This document shows positions 47,094-58,710 of a DNA stretch of 64,000 bases, piece by piece. A program made the translations under genes and the position numbers. Under the pieces are notes generated by a model that searched no databases, was not told the DNA's origin, and saw only the letters and a list, made by a program, of their open reading frames with translations. The stretch is from Platerodrilus igneus (Eukaryota; Arthropoda; Insecta; Coleoptera; Lycidae), in assembly GCA_036346225.1 (NCBI GenBank), contig JARFIW010001176.1, positions 1,625,884 to 1,689,883 on the forward strand, read 5' to 3'. The first letter of the stretch is position 1, and every line of letters starts with the position of its first letter.

Positions 47094-47517
47094 AACGTAA
47101 AAAGCTCACCCTATTTGTGTTGGAGGATTTTCTAAAACATTGAGTGATACAAAAGCGATCTTCTCTTTAGAAGAGTTTCAGGAAATCCTGTTGGAGGCAG
47201 CCAACTTTCCGAAGAGGCCTATTGGAGAAGAAGCCAAAATACAATGACATGGGCGTATGCTTTTTCTGGAACAGTAAATTGTTACTCTTTAAAAAGCGGA
47301 ACTGAATGTGCAATTACCCGAAAAAATCTTGGAAGGATCGGAAAAACGTTGTAAATTAGTTGTGCAATTAAAAATGCAATACAAGTTTTTATTGGAATGT
47401 ACAGAGTTATATACAGTTAGTTATCGCGTGGCAAAAATGTCACAAGGCAACGGACACTACGCCGTTAAAGGTGCTGGAAATGTTTATATATTTACACAAC
47501 GAAAGCTGTTGTAAAGT
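47094..47517. other. Spacer between Ty3 and hAT
   Basis: Contains a 68-codon open frame (47308-47514, starting MQLPEKILEGSEKRCKLVVQ), which looks protein-like in composition but is not recognised; it runs up to the hAT target site. Confidence 0.35.
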
Positions 47518-48570
47518 ACAATGATCAGCGCCGTGCGGTGGTATGATGCAAAGAGGCGACCGCATCAGGCGGAACTTTCAAAGGGGCGGCAAAATCACTG
47601 GACTACATTTAACAAAAAATTGAAATGCAACGATTTTATTCCTATTGTATTACTCAGTTTGACACCGAACACGGTACTGGTCAGACGTGCTATGTAGCGC
47701 TTTAATTTTATCCTATCTTCTAATTTTAAGTCTAACATAAGTATAGTTCTAAAGTCGGTGCGTGCAGGTGTGGAAAAACAATCAAATATTGGACACCGAA
47801 ATTTCGATTATAAATAAGGACTTCTGTAAGTACGAATAATTTCCGAACAAGTTTTAGACAACTTTTATTTGCATTTCAACGCCAGTTTTTGAACGGAAAT
47901 GACAAACTTGGGGTACAATTTGGGAATTTTTGGGAAATTTAGAACGAACAAAATTCCAAATTCGTTATCGAATTTGACTGGAACATTATTATGTTTTTAC
48001 AATTTTTGGAACTGTTGGACAAAGTGTATTGTAAATAAGTGACTTAAATAATAAAAACGAGAAAGCGGGCGTACCAAAATAGTTTTAGCGATTACAACAA
48101 ATATTAATATCCGCATACCAACGTTTAAGTAAACAGCGAAATTAGGAAGAGTGCCAAGGGCAAATAACACAACTATTTATATTATTAACATCAGCATTCT
48201 TCATAGGTTATTATACTATTACATTCCTTCAGTATAACAAATAACAATTGCATAGCGGAACTAGGATATAGTGCCAAGGACAATAAACTTTATCATTAAT
48301 AAGCACATTTCCGCATTAATACGATACCATCGCATTCTTTAAAGTGAGTGTAAGGTCGTGACAGTGCAATAAACGCGCAGATGTAACAACGTTCTGAATG
48401 TTTTCTATAGCATTTAAGAATATAATTACTATATAATAGCGCTTTTATGATAGTTTAGTATAACGCTTTTACTGCATATTACGGACTTTTGTCATTTCAT
48501 TTGATTTTTAATTAAATTTAAATAACTTAATGATTGGTAATATCACAACATCAGACAGCTAGAGAACAAG

Positions 48571-48798
48571 ATGCTTACTCAACATTCCCCCAAGGTTTTC
48601 TTTGGGGGTAAAACAACACCAAATCTTGACTTAAACTCACATCCTTCACTACATACTACCTCGACATCACCAATGCAGCTTGAACCTGCTTTTCAAAGTC
48701 AAATAAGCGTCGTACTAACACCCTCTGCCCACCCACCAACGACCGAAATATCACGGAACAAAAGATTGAGAGGAAGCCCCAGCCACAACAAGATATGA
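48571..48798 (+). CDS. LINE ORF upstream of ORF1 (ATGA overlap)
   Basis: A 75-codon frame from ATG 48571 with a polar, proline/serine-rich product ending RLRGSPSHNK. Its stop TGA at 48796-48798 overlaps the ATG (48795) of the zinc-knuckle ORF as ATGA. It could be a separate short ORF translated by stop-restart, or the true N-terminus of ORF1 separated by one frameshift. R1-type ORF1 proteins commonly begin with such a disordered region. Confidence 0.5.
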   Translation: MLTQHSPKVFFGGKTTPNLDLNSHPSLHTTSTSPMQLEPAFQSQISVVLTPSAHPPTTEISRNKRLRGSPSHNKI

Positions 48799-49910
48799 AA
48801 CAGTCTATCTTAGAGCATTTGGAGAACCTAGGGACGGACCTTCTTAACTTTATTGACTATGAACTAGACCCAAGTAACCGTCTACGTGTAGGAGCCCATA
48901 AAACCCTTAGAGATAAGATAATAAAATTAATATATCTACTAGCCGAATTAACCGGCGAACATAAATTCATAAAACAACAAAACAACACACTACAAGACAA
49001 GATAATCGAAACTAAAGTAGAAGACAGCCATCTGAAACAACAATCAATGCTCAATCCAACCATGTCTTCAAACACGTACGCAAACGTGACGGCAATACCA
49101 ACACAGACATACGCCAGTGCTGTAGCACAAAAACTGAAAGCTCCAAAACAAGACGCAATTTCAAAAGCGATCTCGAACCAAAATACAACGGTGTTCATAA
49201 CGTCAAAACGTGATGAAACACCTAGACAAATTCAAGAAATTTTTTCAAAAACAGTAAATCCACTGAAAGACAAAATTAAAATTAAAAATATTCGAACAAC
49301 CAACAAAGCAGTAATTATAGATACCGATAACGAAACCGAGGCGAACAAAATTTTAAACCATGCAACCTTAAATTACGAAAAACCACGCAAGAAAAAACCG
49401 TTAGTTATTATATACGACATACCAACGTACCTAAAAGAACAAGACGTGACAGATTTAATTTATACTCAAAACCTTCAGCACCTAATTAACAGAGAGGATT
49501 TTAATAGGGACTTTCAACTTAGTTTCAAAACAGGACCGAAAAGCAAACCGACTCAACATCATGTTGCGATGGTAAGTGGCAAAGTGAGGAATATATTAAT
49601 AAATCTAGGGAAACTCTATATCGAATATCGCTGTGTTACAGTGAAGGACTTTTTAGTAATACCCATATGCCTACGATGTCTTGATCTAGGACACGTCACG
49701 AAACATTGCACACGCACTACCGATACATGTGGACACTGTGGGGAAGAAGACTCCAAGCACAAAAGGGCAGACTGCCCCAAACACGGACAACCCTCAGTTT
49801 GCATACCATGCTTAAAACGTAACAAAAAGTGCGCTTCTAACCCTAAAGATTGCCCAACCCACAAAATGTTAATGGACAGACTAATACAAAAAACCGACTA
49901 TGGACAGTAA
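48795..49910 (+). CDS. LINE ORF1 (nucleic-acid-binding, three zinc knuckles)
   Basis: Intact 371 codons. The N-terminal third has coiled-coil-like leucine heptads. The middle (about residues 125-270) contains an RRM-like core with TTVFITSKRDE and KPLVIIYDIPTYL. The C-terminus holds three Cys/His knuckles: CLRCLDLGHVTKHC (about 292-305), CGHCGEEDSKHKRADC, and a third CIPCLKRNKKC...CPTH. This is the Gag-like protein that packages LINE RNA into the RNP. ORF2 overlaps its end by 61 bases in another frame. Confidence 0.9.
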   Translation: MKQSILEHLENLGTDLLNFIDYELDPSNRLRVGAHKTLRDKIIKLIYLLAELTGEHKFIKQQNNTLQDKIIETKVEDSHLKQQSMLNPTMSSNTYANVTAIPTQTYASAVAQKLKAPKQDAISKAISNQNTTVFITSKRDETPRQIQEIFSKTVNPLKDKIKIKNIRTTNKAVIIDTDNETEANKILNHATLNYEKPRKKKPLVIIYDIPTYLKEQDVTDLIYTQNLQHLINREDFNRDFQLSFKTGPKSKPTQHHVAMVSGKVRNILINLGKLYIEYRCVTVKDFLVIPICLRCLDLGHVTKHCTRTTDTCGHCGEEDSKHKRADCPKHGQPSVCIPCLKRNKKCASNPKDCPTHKMLMDRLIQKTDYGQ

Positions 49911-52900
49911 ACTTAACCAAACTAAACACAAACAGCCCTCACAAATTCAAAGGACAAAGCAAGGGCATTCACGTATCGACAACATCTTCAACAAACAATA
50001 CAAGAGAACATGCACACAGACAAAATAACAACCCACCCACAAACGGAATACGAACCTACAAACACACACACAACATTTTCACACAAACACAAGCAAGAAC
50101 CAGAATGCAGCATAAATACCTATTACCCCTAATGGACGACGGAAAGATCAGAATTGGCCAAATAAATGCCATGCACTGTGCAACTGTAATGAAAGAGCTT
50201 AGACAACTAGCTGAAACCTTACGATTGCATGCACTTTTTATACAGGAACCTTATCTGGTGCATGGGAAAATTCCAAGCATGCCAGTCAGGGCAAGACAAA
50301 TACATACAGGTAGAAACAACCCACATACGGCAGTGGTCATTTTTGATCCCACATTGACAATCACGATAATCCAACGATACAGCGGAGAACACTGTACATG
50401 TCTGGAGGTTTCAAACGGTCGGATTGGAAAGTAGATCTTGGTAACAAGCTACTTCCAGTACAGACTGGATCCCCAGCCGTACATAAACAACATACGTAAC
50501 ATATTACACACTTACAACAACAAACCAATAGTTATTATGGCAGACGTAAATGGAAAATCTCCGATGTGGCACAGTTCCCTCACGGACGAACGCGGAGAAC
50601 AAGTCGAAAACTTGATTAACGAACTATAACTCGAAGTAATCAACCTTCCTAATAACCCATCCACATACAACACCCATGCAGGAACAGGAACAAACATAGA
50701 CGTTACACTGACAAATGGGCTGGGGTACAACTACATACAAGACTGGCAGGTATTAGAACACCAAACTGTTAGTGCCCACAACCTAATCACGTTCAACATT
50801 GACATGACAACCAGGCCATTTAACACACACCACAAAACTTCAACAAAGTACAACGATACAAAATACGAAATGCAAATTGGAACAAACTGAAGGACACATT
50901 TGTACCCCCGCAAGATATAAGATCAGATGAAAACGTTCACGAGTATACAAAACTACTCACCAACACAATTAGACACACAATGGAGCAAGTGCTCCCAAAA
51001 CAACGGAAAACACGACACACAAAGACAAAAAAGGAAACACAGCGAGCGAGAAAAAGCTACCAAAACTCCCCAACACCGGCCGAGAGAGCATACCACCTAA
51101 CAAATTATCGACAATTAAAAGATATATACCAAAAAAAAACTGACTGACATGAAGATGTCATGGGAATTATTCGTGGAAAGACACTTACAAACTGACGCCT
51201 GGGGAATACCCTATAAAATCACTCAGGGTAAAATCAAACCATCGATGACTTATTCGACTTTAATAAAACAAGACGGTACATACACAAAAGACTGGGGTGA
51301 AACTGTGACATTACTATTACAAAGACTTTTGCCTGATGACAACGTTCAAGACGACACTAACGAACAACGACTCAGACGACAAGGAGTAATCGACAGAAAC
51401 CACGTAGGTAACCGACCATGGAACAGACAAGACGACAACTTAGATCCTTTCTCAGAAGACGAAGTGAGATACGCACTATGCCAATCGAAGAGCTGGAAAG
51501 CACCTGGACCGGACGGAATTCTTGCGGAGATTGGCATAGCGCTACAAGATAAATTAACACCGACGCTAACAGCACTGTACAATGAATGCATACGACAAGC
51601 TGTTTTTCCGAAGATCTGGAAACAGGCGAATGTCGTGATTATGTAAAGACCCCAAACAACCGGGCTCTTACCGACCCATATGCCTTTTGAACACGCTAGG
51701 AAAAACGTATGAAAAACTATTATGTAAACGAATACAGGACCACAAACAAATCACAGGAGTACATCAAAGACAATACGGCTTTACAGAAAAACAAATCGAC
51801 CGAGGACGCCATAAACCAAGCAACACAAACCATCCAGCAATCACACAAAAAATACGTCCTATTAATATTAGTGGACATAGAAGGCGCATTAAAAAAACCT
51901 TTGGTGGCCTACTGCAGGGACAGGTATGTAACCCTACAAGGCACGGAGAGCATTACCAAACATATAAATAAAGGTTGCCCGCAGGGGTCCATGTACGGGC
52001 CCCTATTTTGGAATATTGTAATGGATGAACTCCTGGAAAAGCTGGACACCGTTGACGAAGTGTTGTCGACGATTGCATACGCCGACGACATCTTGCTGGT
52101 GGTTGATGGCAATTCCAGAAGGGAAATCGAACGTAAAGCTAACATCGCCCTTACCCATACACAAAGTTGGTGCAAAACCAACAAAATGACCATAACACCA
52201 CAAAAAACTACATTCCTTGTGATGAAGGGAACCCTGGCAAGGGATCCCACCATCAAACTAGACGGTGTAAACATAAGTAGAACACAAAACACAAAATATC
52301 TGGGCTTAACATTAGATGAAAAACAGAATTACTCTGCACATATAAACACCGTCTGTGCAAGTGCAACTTCTGCAATGCAGAACATTGCAACGCTCGGTGC
52401 TATGGTATCATACGACGCGAGCGCGTGGGGACATCGTCTTAACACAATCAAACCTAGAAAAAAAATTAACAGTACACAACGAAGTGTTTTAATGCGACTG
52501 ACGGGGGCTTATGGGACTACCGCACATGATGCACTTCATGTACTGGTGGGAGCTATGCCCTTGGACCTAGTAGTGAAACAGCGAGCTGCAATGTACAATC
52601 TTACACACAATGACAACCAACAACTACAACGCATCTTAAACACAAACCAACTGCCCACGACAAAGACAGAAATAAAGAACTACATACTTGCACAATGGCA
52701 GACAAGATGGGATCAAAGCACAACCGGTAGAAGGGTATACGCAATGATCCCAAATATTAAAGACCGCCTAAAAGCCTAATACCTGGTGTCCAGTCGGGGA
52801 TTTATTCATTATCTAAGTAGCCACGGACCCTATCCAACATACAGAAAACGCATGAACTTAGTTGACAACAACATATACACGTGCGCAGAAATAGGAACAC

Positions 52901-52968
52901 CGGAACATGTAGTATTCGAGTGTAATGACTTACAACCGTACCTCTACGCAGAAGACAAACATTATTAA
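49850..52968 (+). pseudogene. LINE ORF2 (APE endonuclease and reverse transcriptase), broken
   Basis: The endonuclease begins near 50150 (IRIGQINAMHC; catalytic Glu in LFIQEPY) and continues with VIMADVNGKSPMW and NIDVTLTN. The final SDH is replaced by SAH near 50770. In-frame stops occur at 50432 and 50627, and shifts near 50860, 51150 and 51645. The RT block has KAPGPDGI (about 51500), a broken SYRPICLL (about 51665), GCPQGSMYGPLFWNI (51976-52020) and YADD (52078-52089). Short in-frame deletions remove finger/palm sequence after VDIEGA (51870) and part of the segment near 52420. The C-terminus has C-x-E...HVVFEC to about 52968. Confidence 0.88.
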
Positions 52969-53241
52969 ACAAGACCCTACACCAGATGATTTGGAACGAA
53001 AACCTTTTTCCACACTTAAATGCGCTCACACAAAAAAAACACGGCACTCATCCACCAACGTTATCTTGACGGATAAAAGACACAAACAATACTACCCGGA
53101 CAGACACATAAAAGTATCACCTCTCCTCGAACCGAGGCTCTGCCCCGGAGACCGATCTCCTGGAATTCCAAGACCTCTGCTCTTGACGACAGGAAGCAAC
53201 AAGATCAAACCATTAACCCGACTTTGAAACGATCTAACCCC

Positions 53242-53276
53242 CTAATATGTAGAATTTGCATGCTTCTACATATTAG
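53242..53276 (+). repeat. Perfect 13-bp stem-loop at the LINE 3' end
   Basis: CTAATATGTAGAA (53242-53254) and TTCTACATATTAG (53264-53276) are exact reverse complements around the 9-base loop TTTGCATGC. It lies just past the ORF2 remnants and could be the RNA element read by the LINE reverse transcriptase. Confidence 0.9.
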
Positions 53277-53439
53277 CAACCTTGTCTCTAACAAATAATA
53301 ACCAACAGTAGTAGTATAAGTTAATTTTAGGTAGTAGAATAGGAAATTTCTTTTTTTTTAACCGACGCTAAATTTTAAGAACTTACACATACCTGAGGCA
53401 AACAATACAGCAAACAAATTCTTTCCTCTGAAAGAACAC

Positions 53440-53483
53440 ACACACACACACACGCACGCACGCACGCACGCACGCACGCACGG
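53440..53483. repeat. (CA)n-(CACG)n microsatellite
   Basis: CACACA run passing into repeated GCAC units. It separates the LINE tail from resumed hAT sequence. Confidence 0.95.
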
Positions 53484-53494
53484 GAAACTAGAAT

Positions 53495-54482
53495 AGATAC
53501 AGTAAAACTTTTGCGATATCAACTTTGTGAAATATGTGATGCATTATTCGAAATAACGGAAGACGTCACTCGAGATGCAGAAACTAGAGTTAGAGCAAGA
53601 GGATTGGCAACAAGTATAAAAAAAATATAAGTTTATACGCGGTGTAATTCTTTGACATGACATTTTAATTGTAATTAATTCAGTCTGAAAGCTATTGCAG
53701 TCTGTAACTATGAATATATCGGATTGTACAAGGATGCTAGCAGAAACAATGGAAAAAGTGAAAACTTACAGGCAATTCGGATTTTAACAGATGAGAATTG
53801 CTGCTAATGAAATTGCTGGGAATCTCGAGTGTAGCACTGATTTTACGACCAAAAATGAAGTTAGAGCTAAGAAGAAAAAGCGTCAATTTGACGAAAAAAC
53901 TGCGGACGAACCCTTAACGGAGAAAGATAAATTTAGAATAAACTTTTTCAATTATATTTCGGATATAACACTTAATTCCTTAAATGAACGATTTACCCTT
54001 TTGGAAACCCACAGCAAAAATTTTCAGTTTTTATACGACATCTTCAAACTCAGGGATGTAACTGATGAAATACTTGAAAATCGTTGCACTAGCCTTAGTC
54101 AATTCTTTCGGACGACAATGAGTCAGATGTAAATGGGAATGATCTTCAAGAGGAATTACGTGATGTATCTCGCGTATTACAACATTCAATGAAACCACTC
54201 GATGTCATTAACTATTTGTACCAAAATAATTTAAACCCATTGTATCATAACACCTGTATAGCGCTAAGAACTCTATTAACACTCCCTGTCTCTGTAGCAA
54301 GTGGAAAAAGAAGTTTTTCTAAATTAAAATTAATAAAAAACTGTTTACACAATTCCATAAGTCGGTGAAAGCTTACAAATCTGGCATTAATTTCTATTGA
54401 ATGTACATTAGCTGCTTCTCTTGACTATACATCCCCTATTCAGGAATTTGCAAACTGTAAAGTTCGAAAAGTGAAATTATAA
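53495..54482 (+). pseudogene. hAT transposase, C-terminal part (ZMYM1-like)
   Basis: Begins in the middle of the protein (LCEICDALFEITEDV and RARGLATSI, 53515-53625). It continues at 53791-54132 with RRQFDE-like KKKKRQFDEKTADE, then SLNERFTLLETHSKNFQFLYD. It ends in another frame at 54133-54482 with the hAT dimerisation segment (YHNTCIALRTLLTLPVSVAS, GKRSFSKLKLIK, LTNLALISIE). There are several stops and shifts. The N-terminal half, including the first catalytic Asp region, is missing, so this element was already a deletion derivative. Confidence 0.85.
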
Positions 54483-54664
54483 TCTATGTATGTTTATGTT
54501 CAAGTTTATATTGATTTATAGAAAATTTTTACGTTTGAAAATATATTATATAAATATATTATTTTCACATTTTTCCGTAGTTTTTTTTAATCACAAATAT
54601 AGGGGCGGTATTTCGAAGACTTGCATCATACTGACAAAATACACCGCACGGCACTGACAATGAT

Positions 54665-55429
54665 TGCAATAAATTTCTACACTAGGCTGAAGTAGGGTTA
54701 TGAAAAGCAGTTCTATAAAATAAAGAATATTTTTGAAACAATTATAAGCTGATATCTAGACTGGATTGAAAGGACTAATTGTCACTTTACACTTGTCACA
54801 TATTTGTCTTTTTATCCTTAGTCGATTCTCATCATTCAAAGATACCATACATAGCCACATAGTAAAAAGCATCCATCTCCAACAACCATTAAGGAACATT
54901 CGTCCTTGCCCCTAGCCTTATATAAATTAAAGAGACGGTTTAGTTAAACCAACCTACAACGTATAACAGAATACAACCCCAGGACAATCGTGTCTTATTA
55001 TTACATCCATTTACACACCTCATTATTTCCTTGCAACCTACCGAGTTGAAAAGATACGTGTAGTGATTCACACAAATACAATACCATAAAATACACCTCA
55101 ACATTATTACATCGACCATCCGGCGTGGGTTTCATTGTGAAAACGCCACAAAATAAGACATTCATAACCTTCTCCAAACTAACTTAAAACGACTAAATCA
55201 ATCAGCAAATCTTCAATTTGTTTGGTTTTTGAAAGTCAAGTGTTACACCACTTGTTGCCACTACAACAACACGATTAAAGACCATCAAGCAAACGTGTGT
55301 GGGTCGATTGTTTAAGAAAGTAAACAACTTGAAAACGCCTCGATTAATCCATCTGTCACTACTACTTACTTACTCACAAGCACCTTCCACCCACTCTCTC
55401 TAACCTCTTTCTTCTTGTAATTGTTACAG
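54665..55429. other. End of the Serrate intron
   Basis: AT-rich, no gene. It becomes pyrimidine-rich at 55381-55420, before the acceptor TTGTTACAG. Confidence 0.6.
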
Positions 55430-55684
55430 TTACAAACAACATAATAGAAGAAGCTACTTATTCAGGGATAATTGATCCGAGCGCCGAGTGGCACACATTA
55501 AACCATCGAGGGCCCAAAGCGCGTATAACGTACAGGGTGAGGGTGAAATGCGACGCACACTATTACAACGCCACCTGTACGAAGTTCTGTCGACCACGCA
55601 ATGATAAATTTGGACATTATCGATGTGACATCAATGGCGATAAAGAATGTATCGATGGTTGGAAGGGGACAAATTGCGAAATCG
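55430..55684 (+). CDS. Ser: Serrate (Jagged-type Notch ligand), DSL-domain exon
   Basis: A 255-base exon between TTGTTACAG and GTAAGT (55685). It opens with TT, completing a codon with the G of the 38590 exon, then [35 protein letters not shown], and the DSL domain. The six DSL cysteines are all present: KCDAHYY, ATCTKFC, HYRC, KEC and TNC. Conserved aromatic and FCRPR residues contact Notch. NHRG-A-ITYRV and YYNATCT mark Serrate/Jagged rather than Delta. The exon ends in phase 1, ready for an EGF-repeat exon that is not in the window. This is the clearest host coding sequence here, without any damage. Confidence 0.97.
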
Positions 55685-56344
55685 GTAAGTGCATTTTGTT
55701 TTTATTTTATTAAATTAAGAAGATTTTAAGTATGATTAAATGCTAACACGATATGTATATGTACACGGAGGACGGACGGTTTGATGGCATTGCCCTCCTG
55801 TACTGATAGATCTTGTTGGCATGTTCTTCGCTCGCTAATTGTAATGATCGTTAAACAACTCTTAGCAGCAAAGAACTTGGTAAGACGTTAAGATCTTGCC
55901 ATGCTGGGTACGTATGAAAGCTTTCTGTAAATTAAGTTTTATAGGTTCATAAGTAACTGCTTGACTTTGTGTTCGTTCATTTATTTACTTAATTATATCG
56001 TGCTTTTTCTTTCTAAACCAGTTGTAATTTAATGGTCGTTCGTAAAGTCTATTCGCACATATTTCAATAGTGAAATGCCTTTTATATGACTAGAGCATTT
56101 GTGTTAGCTCCCGTTACGGTGCGAAGACGTTGATGAATGATTAATAATTTGTAAACGGTATTATTTAGGAAAACAATAGCAAACCTTTTTCATTAACAAC
56201 ATACTTATTACTTTCTATTTAAACAATTTGTTTTTGATTATCCTAAATTAATCTGGTTAATATATTCTTCCAGTTATTATATAGTTACATCGTACGATAT
56301 TAATACTTGACTTATCGTAAAATAAAAATCTGCATTCTATCTTC
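55685..56344. other. Serrate downstream intron, no other feature
   Basis: Starts GTAAGT. AT-rich DNA without open frames of note. The first EGF exon was not found before 64000. Confidence 0.6.
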
Positions 56345-58705
56345 ATTAGGTCTTTAGTCCTGAAACTGGTTAGATACTTACCGTTTCCTATTCTGAGTTA
56401 ACGTTTCCCTGAAATTCCCATAGCCTACATTTTTCACTATCTGCGCGCAATAATCCCATCCAGGTCTACTACCAGCTCTCTTTTTTCCTATCTCTGCTTA
56501 TAATATATCCCTCACTATTCCCCAATTGCCTTAGACAATGTCCGATCTTTCTATTTCTCCTATTATTTTTGTTTTTCACAGATATCTTTCTTTCCCTAGT
56601 ATTTCTAAAGCTTCTTTGTTATTAACTTGTCTGTCTATGCTGTCATCATCATACATCTGAACCACCACATTCCAAAAAGCTTCTACCTTCTTTTCCGTCT
56701 ACTTCTTCTACTGTACGTCCCTATTTCATAGCTACACGGTGCTGTGATCCATACATATGCTTTTAACAATTCTTTCCTTGTCTCTATGTTTGTTGTCTTC
56801 GAACATAGCCGCTGCTCTTTCTTGTTAGATACAGTGTGGTTCCTTTTCTATTGTTTTCTAAATATATACTCTATTTCACTGATATTCAGTGGTATGTCAA
56901 GAGGGTTTAAGCAACTTGCGGCTACCACGATCTCCCATCCCTTAACCGTTCACCAAATTAATAGTTTACTAATAAATCCTTTTGTAGAATCAACATTAGT
57001 TGAGAATATTTCAAAACCAACACCTGTAGCTGTTTATAATAATTATCACGTTTAACTGCAATTATTTTTTTTGTTATTAGGTTTTCTATATTGGAAGTAA
57101 TTGGACGCGTACCTCCATTGATTTGTATTCTGAGCTAGTCTACACGTTTCCCTGAAATTCCTACAACCTGTATCTTGGACAGTTTGTGTGCAATAGTCTA
57201 GCCTAGCCCTGCTTTTATCTCTCTCTTTTCCTACCACTGCTTCTAATATAATCCACCCTATTCTCTCATCTATCAGCGTATCTCTCCTGTTTTTACTGCT
57301 TCCGTATATTTCTTTCCCCTACCATTTCTATAACCTCTTTCTTCTTAACTTTCTCTGTCCGTGATAACTTCGTCATACGCCTGTAGCATCACATTTCAAA
57401 GGTTCTATCTTTTTCCTGTCCGTTTCTCCTACTGTCCAAGTTTCACACCCGTAAAGTGCTGTGCTCCACACATATGCTTTCAGCAATCTTTTCTAGGATC
57501 TTTCGTTATTTGGATTCCTAGGTAGCAGAAATCCTAAATCTCTTGTAGGTTCTCGTTTCCGATTTGTATTCTATTTTTTTACTTTTTTTCCCCTCCTTTG
57601 CATACTTTTACTTTAGTTTTATTTTTGTTAATTTTCACACCGTTAGAACGGTTTCTATTTTATTACGAGCTGCTTCTAACTCTTTCTTGTTAATTGCTAA
57701 TACCGCTATATCATCTGTAAATCTAAGCATATCAATCTTTTGTTCCTGCATAGTAATTCCAAATGTCCTTTTGCATTTGACAGTATTTATTGCTTCTTCG
57801 ATATACAAGTTAAAAATTAACGGGGAAAGGGCATATCCCTATCGCACCCTTTTCGTAATATTTACTTCTCTACGTTCATGCTCTAATTCTATTACCGCTG
57901 TTTGCCCTTTGTATAAGCTATGTACTATCCGTCTATCACTAAAACCCATTCCATTTTGAGTATTTTGAACATTTTTTTTCATTTTACATTGTCGAATGCT
58001 TTTTTCAGATCTACACACCTTATATACACCCTTCCTCTTTTTTTTTTCTTCATTATTACCTTCAGAACTAAAATAGCCTCACGTGTTCCTCTGTTTCTCC
58101 TAAATCCAAACTGATATTCTCCTAGTGTTTCCTCAGCTCGTTTTTCCATACTTTTTTGTACAATTCTAGCTAATATTTTTAACACATGTGCTGTTATGCT
58201 TGTTGCTCGGAATACTTCACATCTTTCGGCGCCTTTCTTTTTTGGTATATGATGCTACGTTTAAAATCTTGGGGTATCTCGCCTGTCTCATATATATAGC
58301 TCACAAGTTGAAAGATACCTTTTGTTACTGCTTGTCCAGTGGCGTTTAGAGTTTCTGCTTGCACTTTATCTATGCCCGGTGCGTTAACATTTTTCAAATC
58401 CTTTAATACTAAGTGAAACTCCTCTCTAAGTATATGATATCCCAAGTCATCTTTTTCAATGTCTGATTCTTGTTCTGGTGCTGCTAGTTCCCATCCTGCA
58501 TATAAATTCCTTATATATGCTTGTCATCTGACCACTTTCTCTACATTTTCTATGACGATGTCTCCTTCCACGCCAGTTACATTATTGCTAAACGGTTTTA
58601 TACCTCTAAAATTCATTCCAATTAATTTGTATGCTTCGTCTGTCTTTCGTATTTGCATCTTAGTTTGTATTTCTTTGTCCTTTTCATCAATCCACCTCGA
58701 AGCCA
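56345..58705 (-). mobile_element. Composite RTE-like LINE, RT and 3' part
   Basis: Minus strand, read downward. EN-RT linker (RWIDEKDKEIQTKMQIRKTD, 58690-58640) is followed by RT with APGIDKVQAE (58385-58350), QFGFRRNRGTREAIL (about 58110) and VDLKKAFDN (about 58000). The catalytic motif FADD is changed to FTDD near 57700. The C-terminal LDYCTQTVQD...FRETCRLAQN lies near 57200. Then come the inverted linker (57085-56845) and a second LINE 3' end, ending in ATCTTCATTAGGTC at 56340-56353 (the GACCTAATGAAG end). Stops and shifts throughout. Confidence 0.85.
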
Positions 58706-58710
58706 CGCGG

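Larger units (their letters stand above)
48100..53280 (+). mobile_element. R1-clade-like non-LTR retrotransposon
   Basis: A zinc-knuckle ORF1 is followed by an APE-endonuclease/reverse-transcriptase ORF2 with a cysteine/histidine C-terminus, and a 3' tail with a perfect hairpin. The CLRCLDLGHVTKHC-type knuckles, the KAPGPDGI and SYRPICLL motifs, GCPQGS and YADD, and the C-terminal HGPY...GTPEHVVFEC, fit R1/TRAS-like insect elements. It sits inside a hAT. The 5' end is only estimated; I saw no target duplication. Premature stops and deletions make it inactive, though much less decayed than its neighbours. Confidence 0.88.
47526..54656 (+). mobile_element. hAT transposon with nested LINE
   Basis: Terminal inverted repeats CAGCGCCGTGCGGTG (47526-47540) and CACCGCACGGCACTG (54642-54656) differ at one base; similarity goes on into GTATGATGCAA on each side. 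A perfect 8-bp duplication ACAATGAT lies at 47518-47525 and 54657-54664, the hallmark of hAT insertion. The 3' part holds a ZMYM1-like transposase fragment. About 5.2 kb of R1-like LINE separates the two hAT parts. The left hAT part (47541 to about 48100) is non-coding. Confidence 0.93.
38645..55429 (+). other. Ser: Serrate intron, 16,785 bp
   Basis: Runs from GTAAGC to TTGTTACAG. It contains two tandem Ty3 elements, a hAT with a nested R1-like LINE and AT-rich DNA. 38645-41149 has no gene; open frames at 39056, 39644 (minus) and 40617 (minus) show no domains. Confidence 0.88.
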
